56,184 nt of DNA from assembly GCA_900543915.1 (NCBI GenBank), contig UQTB01000013.1, forward strand, positions 1 through 56,184, given 5' to 3'. The translations under genes and the position numbers were made by a program. The notes beneath the pieces are model-generated. The model made no database searches. It was not told the DNA's origin and was given only the letters and a program-made list of their open reading frames with translations. Positions 50,242 to 56,184 of this stretch are shown in pieces. This stretch comes from an uncultured Eubacteriales bacterium (GTDB lineage Bacteria; Bacillota; Clostridia; Christensenellales; Borkfalkiaceae). How positions within the stretch are numbered: the stretch's first letter is position 1; each line of letters opens with the position of its first letter.

Positions 50242-51108
50242 TCAGCCGTCGTCTTTGTTTTTTCTGGTCAGATTGTGCGGATAGGTCTTCTGATAGCTCT
50301 TGGGGGTAATGCCCGTATAGCGTTTGAAAACTTTGGTGAAATAGTTGTAATCGTCTATGCCGATCATGGCGCAGATATTATACACGGGCTCGTTGACGGA
50401 AATCAGCAGATGTTTTGCGGTTTCCACTCTTTTTTTCTGAATATAATTGTTTACCGTGTCGTTGAATACGCTCCTGAATACGGAATACAGTCTGTTTTTG
50501 GAAATGTGGAAAACGTCGCACAAATGCGTGACGGACAGCGGCTGGCGCAGATGGGCGGAAATATAGGCGTCGATTTCGCTTGCAAGCTGGTCGCTCTGCA
50601 CCTCGATCATGTTCAGCGGAAAGAGAGAATGCGCGCACAGCTGCAGCAGGCGCATCGCGGCGAATACGGTCTCCATCTCGTACGGCTTCAGCTCCATATA
50701 GGCTTTGCGGAGCCGCTCCCTGTCCACTTTCAGATCCTTGCAGTGATTCCAGATACGTTCAAACGTGTCGATGTCCCGCTTGTCGTCGATCTGTCCGAAC
50801 ATAAAATAGCCCAGCACGGTGTTTTCGTGAATGATGGGCGCCGCCATATCCAGCAGTCCCGCGTGGCAGCGGTGGACGACGGGTTTCCCGTTTTTTGAAC
50901 AGGCCTTGCACAGCGCCCGGTCGGAGTTGGTGCAGCGCAGATTCCCGATCTTCGAGTTCTTGATGATTTTGCAGAACGAAGGCATGTTCGTCGGGTAAAA
51001 AGTCAGCTGATTGAATTCCGCGTCCCATAAGCTGATGGTCATGTTCGTGAGCTTGTGAAAGTCGGATAAAATCTGGTTCAGTTCTTCTTTTTTGTAATGA
51101 ATGATCAT
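50242..51108 (-). CDS. PocR-domain AraC-family transcriptional regulator
   Basis: A 288-residue protein from the ATG at 51108 (GGGGTGG 6 bases upstream); the frame is open another 20 residues to 51168 but these do not fit the family. The N-terminal PocR ligand-binding domain (about 1-150) shows the conserved cysteines and GKPVVHRCHAGLLDMAAPI. The C-terminal AraC HTH (about 190-288) has VTHLCDVFHISKNRLYSVF and the IGIDDYNYFTKVFKRYTGITPKSY signature. PocR domains bind small hydrocarbon or sugar derivatives. It is divergent from the sugar ABC transporter and very likely controls it. Confidence 0.9.
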   Translation of the reverse strand: MIIHYKKEELNQILSDFHKLTNMTISLWDAEFNQLTFYPTNMPSFCKIIKNSKIGNLRCTNSDRALCKACSKNGKPVVHRCHAGLLDMAAPIIHENTVLGYFMFGQIDDKRDIDTFERIWNHCKDLKVDRERLRKAYMELKPYEMETVFAAMRLLQLCAHSLFPLNMIEVQSDQLASEIDAYISAHLRQPLSVTHLCDVFHISKNRLYSVFRSVFNDTVNNYIQKKRVETAKHLLISVNEPVYNICAMIGIDDYNYFTKVFKRYTGITPKSYQKTYPHNLTRKNKDDG

Positions 51109-51290
51109 CGGTTCCCACCCCGTACCGCCATTGTAGCGCAAAAAAGCGCCTTTTTGTTTCATTCTCATTTTTCTTAATGCGGGAAGAATTTGCTATTTTT
51201 AGCGCAATTATTAGCTATAAACGAGAAAAATTTGATGATACAATATGTTCAATGATGCGTTCCGTAAACGGAAGCGGAAGGAGACGGTGC

Positions 51291-52232
51291 ATGCAGCTGA
51301 TTAAGGCGGACAGGGCGCGATTCATCAGGCGCAGCCTTCGCAAATATTGGAGTTTGTATTTATTGCTGATTCCGGTCGTCGCGTGGTTTATCACGTTTTG
51401 CTATTATCCGATGTACGGCGTGGTGATCGGCTTTAAGGATTATTACGCAAAGCTCGGCATTTTGGGGAGCCCCTGGGCGGAGCAGAACGGGCTGGAACAC
51501 TTTATCTGGCTGTTTAGCACGGCGGATTTTACGCGGGCCCTGAAAAACACCGTCGTGATCAGCGTATTAAAGCTGATTTTCTGCTTTCCCGTTCCCATCG
51601 TCATGTCGCTGATGCTGAATGAGATCCAGGCGAAAAATCTCAAGAAGGGAATACAGACGGCGATCTATCTGCCTTTCTTCATTTCCTGGGTGGTGATTTC
51701 AGGCATCGTATACGATATCTTCGCGGTCAACGGGGGAATCGTCAACAACATCCGCATGGCGCTCGGCATGGAGCGCATCAGCTATATGACGACCAGCCGG
51801 TACTTTTATTTAATCCTGATTTTGACGGAGATCATCAAGGGCTCCGGCTGGGGCACGGTCATCTACATTGCGGGGATCAGCGGGATAGATCCCAATCTCT
51901 ACGAGGCGGCGGAGATCGACGGCGCAGGGCGCTTCCGGAAGATGTCCAGCATCACGCTTCCCTGCATTTCTCCCATCATCGTCACGATGTTTACCCTTCA
52001 GGTCGGCAATATCTTAAACGCCGGGTTCGATCCCATATTCAATCTGTACAACACGTCCGTCTACGACGTGGCGGATATCCTGGATACGTATGCGTACCGC
52101 CTGGGCATTTCGCAGGGGTACGTCGAACGGGCGACCGCGCTGGGGCTGTTCAAGGCGCTGATCAACTTCGTTCTGCTGTTGGGAAGCAATAAAATCGTCA
52201 AGCTCATCTCCGGACAGGGTCTCTACGAATAA
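51291..52232 (+). CDS. LplB/YteP-type sugar ABC transporter permease
   Basis: A 313-residue protein from the ATG at 51291 (GGAAGGAGA 6 bases before); an earlier in-frame ATG at 51177 would add 38 residues that contain no expected sequence. Six membrane helices; the EAA loop appears as DPNLYEAAEIDGAGRFRKM. N-terminal features (YYPMYGVVIGFKDY) place it in the LplB branch of polysaccharide/oligosaccharide permeases. It works with the next permease and the binding protein; no ATPase is in the window, so a shared MsmK/MalK-type ATPase is inferred. Confidence 0.93.
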   Translation: MQLIKADRARFIRRSLRKYWSLYLLLIPVVAWFITFCYYPMYGVVIGFKDYYAKLGILGSPWAEQNGLEHFIWLFSTADFTRALKNTVVISVLKLIFCFPVPIVMSLMLNEIQAKNLKKGIQTAIYLPFFISWVVISGIVYDIFAVNGGIVNNIRMALGMERISYMTTSRYFYLILILTEIIKGSGWGTVIYIAGISGIDPNLYEAAEIDGAGRFRKMSSITLPCISPIIVTMFTLQVGNILNAGFDPIFNLYNTSVYDVADILDTYAYRLGISQGYVERATALGLFKALINFVLLLGSNKIVKLISGQGLYE

Positions 52233-52242
52233 GGAGGTAAAA

Positions 52243-53115
52243 ATGAAAAAGAAAGTCAGCGTATTCAATATCGTGAACGCCGCCGTCCTGCTGCTGTTCG
52301 CGTTCCTGTGCGTCTTTCCCTTCGTGTATGAAATTTTGATTTCCTTTTCCAGCAAGGCGGATTTTGCGCAGAGCAAGTTTATCGTGATTCCCAGACATTT
52401 CACGTTTGAAAATTATAAGTTCATCTTTATACAGAACAATATTTACATTTCCTTTCTGATCTCCATGCTGATCACCGCGGTCGGCGTGCTGTTCTGCATG
52501 ACGCTCACCGTCATCGGCGCATACGCGCTGTCCCGGCGGGATCTGTTTTTGGGAAAAGCCTTTTTCGGCTTCGTGCTGTTCACTATGTTTTTCGGCGGGG
52601 GATTGATTCCCTTTTATCTGGTGGTAAAGAGTCTGGGACTCATGACAAACAACTTCGTCAGCGTGTTTTCCGTCGTCATCCCCTTCGGCATCAGCGGGTT
52701 CAATATGATCATTCTCAGAAATTTTTTCCGCGCCGTGCCGGATGAGATCATCGAATCCTGCTATATCGACGGGGCGTCCCAGTTCCGCGTCATGGTGCAG
52801 TTCGTCATGCCGCTGTGCAAGGCCGGGATGGCGACGATCGCGCTCTTTTACGCGGTGGACCGCTGGAACGACTGGTATTGGCCGCTTCTCTTCATCACCA
52901 ACGCGGATTACGCGCCCCTTTCTCTGGCGCTCCGGAACGTTCTCTCGTCCAATACGTCGGGGGATATCACGGGCGGCGTGGATTCCACGATCACGTTTGC
53001 GGAAGGGCAGGGCGCCGCGACGATCATCATCGCGATTCTTCCCATCCTGGCGGCGTATCCCTTTGTACAGAAATACTTTGTCCGCGGCGTCATGCTCGGC
53101 GGCGTGAAAGGATAA
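52243..53115 (+). CDS. LplC/YtcP-type sugar ABC transporter permease
   Basis: A 290-residue permease with six helices. The EAA loop is DEIIESCYIDGASQFRVM, and the end YPFVQKYFVRGVMLGGVKG is the hallmark of the MalG/YtcP class. AAGGAGG lies 6 bases before the ATG, 10 bp after the first permease. It forms the heterodimeric channel with LplB-type permease. Confidence 0.95.
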   Translation: MKKKVSVFNIVNAAVLLLFAFLCVFPFVYEILISFSSKADFAQSKFIVIPRHFTFENYKFIFIQNNIYISFLISMLITAVGVLFCMTLTVIGAYALSRRDLFLGKAFFGFVLFTMFFGGGLIPFYLVVKSLGLMTNNFVSVFSVVIPFGISGFNMIILRNFFRAVPDEIIESCYIDGASQFRVMVQFVMPLCKAGMATIALFYAVDRWNDWYWPLLFITNADYAPLSLALRNVLSSNTSGDITGGVDSTITFAEGQGAATIIIAILPILAAYPFVQKYFVRGVMLGGVKG

Positions 53116-53130
53116 ACGAGGAGGTAAAAC

Positions 53131-54813
53131 ATGAAAAAACTGATGCGGTTTTTATGCGTCTTTCTGTGTCTGCTGCTGGGGGCGGCCGCGGCCGCCTGCG
53201 ACAGCGGCACGCCCGAAACGGAGATCAGCATTTTCAAGTGGGATTTCGCCGCGCTCAACGCCGCGCGGCGGCAGAACACGCCCATCTACCAAGCGCTGAA
53301 GGAGGCGAACGGCGGGCTGGATCTGAAATCCGTCACCTGCGGCTATGCGGACTGGGAGTCGACGATCAACAATCTCTACAACACGTCCAATCTGCCGGAC
53401 GTATTCGTCAACTATGCGGTCGACAGACCCATCGTCTTTCAGAAGATGATCCGGGACGGCGCCGTGCTGGATTGGGGGGAATACGTGACGAAAGAGACGT
53501 ATCCCAATATCTATGCCCGCCTGCACGAATACGACTGGCTCCTGGACCGGGTGGATTATCTCGATCACAAATATTATTTTCTTCCCATCACGATCAAACA
53601 GACGCACGTCATGTACGTCCGCAACGACTGGGTGGAAAATCTGAACGCCAAACTCGGCTCCATTCTGGTCAGCGAGGGCGTGATTTCCTCCGAGAGCCAG
53701 ATGACGGACGAACTCTACGAGGCGCATCGCTTCGTACTGCCCGAAACGCTGCCCGAATTTTACCGCCTGGCAAAGGCGTTCACGATTTACGATCCGGACG
53801 GAAACGGAAAAGACGATACGTTCGGCTATACCTGCAGCGGCAACCTGATGTGGTACAACAACTGGATTTTCCAGGCGACGGGCGGCACTTACTGGGGCTG
53901 GGTTGGCAATGCGGAGACGGGCGTCAACGCCAGCTGGGTCACGGAGGAAAACAAGCAGGCGGTTGCCTTCCTCAACCGGCTTTACAGGGAAGGCATTATG
54001 GATCCGGACTATACCGCGATGACGGATCCGACCAAAATCGGAAATTTCTGTTCGGGGCTGACCGGCATCATGGTGGATAATCTCTATTACAATACGTACG
54101 TCGAACAGCTCCGCGCGGCGAACGAACTGACCCGGGAAGAAGCGGAAGCCGCGGTCGCGGTCATCGCCCCGCCGAAGGGCGAAACGGGGACGTACGGAAC
54201 GCGCGGCAATCCCGGATTCTGGTGCGGCACATGTATCAACGGCAACATCAGCGAAAACAAGATCCGCTCCATTCTCGATATGTTTGAATTCATGCTGAGC
54301 GAAGAGGGAACCGATCTCTTCACGTACGGCGTGGAGGGCGTGCATTACAAAGTGGAGAACGGAGAGAAAGTGAGCCTCATGGGGCAGGACGCAAACGACT
54401 ATAATTTCACCGCGAAGTCCAAGGACGCGGCGTTCGACATGCACATGTTCACAGACTGGTCTTTGAGCTACAATCCCGGCTTTTCTACCAATTATGAACT
54501 GGTAAAGAGCTATATGGAGATGGCGGAAGAATACTCTTACATCGACGAAGCGGTCTACTATCAGCCCCCGCTGGTGATCGACCACTGGGATACGCTCGGA
54601 AACCAGAGCTATGAATATTTCGTGCGGCTGATCTCCACGGATTTCGACGATTACGATTACAACAAAGAAACCGTCGGGACGGTCGGATGGGATTCGATCG
54701 CGCTGCCGTCTGCCAAATACGATTCGGCATGGAGCGAATTCGTGAACGAATTTCTGAACAAATGGAAGGGGCAGGCGGTGATCGAAGAGATCAATCAGGC
54801 GGTAAAAAGCTGA
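53131..54813 (+). CDS. LplA-type solute-binding lipoprotein
   Basis: A 560-residue lipoprotein of the large family-1 binding proteins used by LplABC systems. The signal peptide ends at a lipobox GAAAAAC with the lipidated Cys near residue 23. The mature part has the expected motifs, such as the EF-hand-like calcium loop DPDGNGKDDTFG and repeated Trp/Tyr. It captures oligosaccharides outside the membrane and passes them to the permeases. GAGGTAAA precedes the ATG, 15 bp from the permease gene. Ligand unknown; the neighbouring GH36 fragment hints at galactosides or plant glycans. Confidence 0.93.
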   Translation: MKKLMRFLCVFLCLLLGAAAAACDSGTPETEISIFKWDFAALNAARRQNTPIYQALKEANGGLDLKSVTCGYADWESTINNLYNTSNLPDVFVNYAVDRPIVFQKMIRDGAVLDWGEYVTKETYPNIYARLHEYDWLLDRVDYLDHKYYFLPITIKQTHVMYVRNDWVENLNAKLGSILVSEGVISSESQMTDELYEAHRFVLPETLPEFYRLAKAFTIYDPDGNGKDDTFGYTCSGNLMWYNNWIFQATGGTYWGWVGNAETGVNASWVTEENKQAVAFLNRLYREGIMDPDYTAMTDPTKIGNFCSGLTGIMVDNLYYNTYVEQLRAANELTREEAEAAVAVIAPPKGETGTYGTRGNPGFWCGTCINGNISENKIRSILDMFEFMLSEEGTDLFTYGVEGVHYKVENGEKVSLMGQDANDYNFTAKSKDAAFDMHMFTDWSLSYNPGFSTNYELVKSYMEMAEEYSYIDEAVYYQPPLVIDHWDTLGNQSYEYFVRLISTDFDDYDYNKETVGTVGWDSIALPSAKYDSAWSEFVNEFLNKWKGQAVIEEINQAVKS

Positions 54814-54839
54814 AAAACGAACTATCAGGAGGAATGATG

Positions 54840-56184
54840 ATGAACAATGCGAAACTGCGCGGGAGGCTCCTCGTTTTTGCCTTTGCGCTGCTGCTGATCT
54901 GTGCGTTTGCGGTCGGGCTGCCGGCGGCGGAACGGACAAATGCGGAGGATGGGACGAAAAAGACGCTTTCCAGCGCGTCCCTCTCTTATCAGGGACAGGA
55001 TAACTGGTATGCGCTGACCGGCGACTTTGACGCCGGCGCGCTGTACCGTATGTACCGGAACAACGTAGGCACGGCAGGCGGCTTCGGCAGCTGGTGGCAG
55101 GGGTACGGCAATTACGCCAACTTTATCGCTGATCAGAACTACAACTGCTGTTACCCGGTGGGAAGCGACGCGATTCTCGCTTACGTCGTGCCCGAATACG
55201 CGAACGTCAGCCTGACGGGGCGCATTATCGGCGCGTCGGCGCGCGCGATCCGCACGTCCGTCGTTTACCGCCGGGCGGGCGCGCAAGACCTTCTTCTGCA
55301 TTCCGCCTCCGTATCCAATGCGGCGGAGGAAGCCGTCGGGATATCTGCTTTTCATGCCGATGCGGGCGACGTTCTCTTTTTCGTCGCCGAAACCGATCCG
55401 TCGGTTGCCGCGTGGGACGGCGTGATTTTCGACGTCGAAATTTCCCTCACGGCCCGCAGCGGGCATTCGGATCGTCCTGAGAGCGCGCTCGCCATGGAGG
55501 CGATGCCGATGACCGGCGCACACAGCGTATCCGTCACGGGCGGCGTGGTCGACTACCATCCGATTCTGACCGAATCGATGAAACTGGACCAGACAAAGGC
55601 GCAGCAGATGTGCTTTATGGGGACGGACGGCAATTTCGCAGCGTTCGGCTATAACGGAACGGATTACCTGCTCTCGGATATGACGTGGGCGGGCTGTTCC
55701 ACCGGCATTCAGGAATACCGCGTATTCTATTCCAACGATACCTGGACGGGCGCCGCTGGAATGCTCTGCTATGCACCTGCGGACGGGAAGATCTCTCTGC
55801 TCGGCAAAGCCGCCGTCAACCCCGCGGCTTCCGCAAAGGTATATGTTCTGGGGGAGAGCAAGCGGGAAATCGCTTCGCTCGGCGGCGGAGTATACAGCTT
55901 TGCAGAGGTCGCTGCGGTCAACGAAGTGGAGATCAAGGCGGGCGAGGCGCTTGCGGTGGTATTTGTCGCGGCGCCCTGGAACGCTTCTTCCATGGCGGCG
56001 GCATTCGACTTTTACGCGGCTCCGGCAGTGGCGGCGGATACCGAGGGCGTACCCGCTCACAAATTGGTACACAAAGAGGCAAAAGAAGGTAGTTGCAGAG
56101 AAGAAGGGAACAGAGAGCACTATCAGTGTGAAATCTGCGGGAAGCTGTATGAAGACGAAAGAGGAGAGAGGGAGACGAGCGCGG
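54840..56184 (+). CDS. Secreted surface protein (truncated by window end)
   Basis: At least 448 residues; the frame runs off the right edge. Three tandem ATGs (54834, 54837, 54840) follow AGGAGG at 54827; the third has the best spacing. An Ala/Leu-rich signal peptide (about residues 1-30) leads to a beta-rich exported region with many Gly, Trp and aromatic residues. Near 56060-56150 a cysteine module begins (HKLVHKEAKEGSC..., then YQCEICGKLYEDE), the C-x-x-C-G repeat seen in Firmicute surface proteins. Its position after the sugar transporter suggests it binds or handles the same glycan. No catalytic motif seen. Confidence 0.8.
   Translation, partial: MNNAKLRGRLLVFAFALLLICAFAVGLPAAERTNAEDGTKKTLSSASLSYQGQDNWYALTGDFDAGALYRMYRNNVGTAGGFGSWWQGYGNYANFIADQNYNCCYPVGSDAILAYVVPEYANVSLTGRIIGASARAIRTSVVYRRAGAQDLLLHSASVSNAAEEAVGISAFHADAGDVLFFVAETDPSVAAWDGVIFDVEISLTARSGHSDRPESALAMEAMPMTGAHSVSVTGGVVDYHPILTESMKLDQTKAQQMCFMGTDGNFAAFGYNGTDYLLSDMTWAGCSTGIQEYRVFYSNDTWTGAAGMLCYAPADGKISLLGKAAVNPAASAKVYVLGESKREIASLGGGVYSFAEVAAVNEVEIKAGEALAVVFVAAPWNASSMAAAFDFYAAPAVAADTEGVPAHKLVHKEAKEGSCREEGNREHYQCEICGKLYEDERGERETSA

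Overview
The window reads as chromosomal DNA of a GC-rich, gut-type Firmicute (class Clostridia; my guess is a Christensenellales/Borkfalkiaceae-like lineage, low confidence). Supporting this are the dnaX-ybaB-recR order, Shine-Dalgarno sites of the GGAGG type, rho-independent terminators after most units, a Maf-MreB pair, a C_GCAxxG_C_C protein, LplABC-type sugar uptake with a PocR-AraC regulator, and large surface proteins.

Layout. 1-2.45 kb: end of dnaX, then ybaB, recR and gpsA, an ordinary replication/repair/lipid operon. 2.48-4.9 kb: a small membrane protein, a ComEC-type metallo-beta-lactamase protein and a lone type IV prepilin-like gene. 5.0-8.1 kb (minus): a membrane-anchored McrB-like AAA+ ATPase with an overlapping zinc-ribbon partner. 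8.1-9.5 kb: a WYL regulator and a near-perfect candidate operator. 9.5-14 kb (minus): murG and a 1026-residue envelope protein. 14-20.3 kb: two half-size TauE/SafE genes, Ppx/GppA, Maf, MreB and a Na/Pi cotransporter. 20.6-22.3 kb: two small proteins, a C_GCAxxG_C_C protein and a repeat-rich stretch resembling IS200/IS605- or REP-type palindromes.

22.4-38.7 kb is the most striking part: a polymorphic-toxin island. Two large RHS/YD-repeat proteins (2275 and 1613 residues) each end in a different, AT-rich toxin tip. Each is followed by a candidate immunity gene and then by a hairpin terminator. Behind each full gene lies an orphan cassette. The first is decayed: a 113-bp piece of RHS core out of frame with a toxin-like tip, then a trace of a Hint domain. 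The second is intact: about 820 bp nearly identical to the core of the second RHS gene, a different hydrophobic tip, and its own membrane immunity protein. The layout suggests tip exchange by recombination through the core.

38.7-40.4 kb is a degraded integration site: the C-terminal end of a tyrosine recombinase, two small excisionase-like genes, an intact tRNA-Arg(CCT), and the 5' half of a second tRNA-Arg(CCT) broken in its anticodon arm. The two tRNA sequences share an 11-bp core. Next comes a 1876-residue DUF4011/SF1 helicase/nuclease/DUF3320 protein resembling the Hhe anti-phage family, with a promoter so close that its mRNA should be leaderless.

46-56 kb: a frameshifted membrane protein gene, a DMT transporter, a GH36 alpha-galactosidase that has lost its N-terminal part, an MmcQ/YjbR protein, and a divergent AraC regulator plus LplB-LplC-LplA sugar ABC transporter leading into a secreted protein cut off by the window end. 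Functions are inferred from recognisable motifs and family knowledge; no searches were run.
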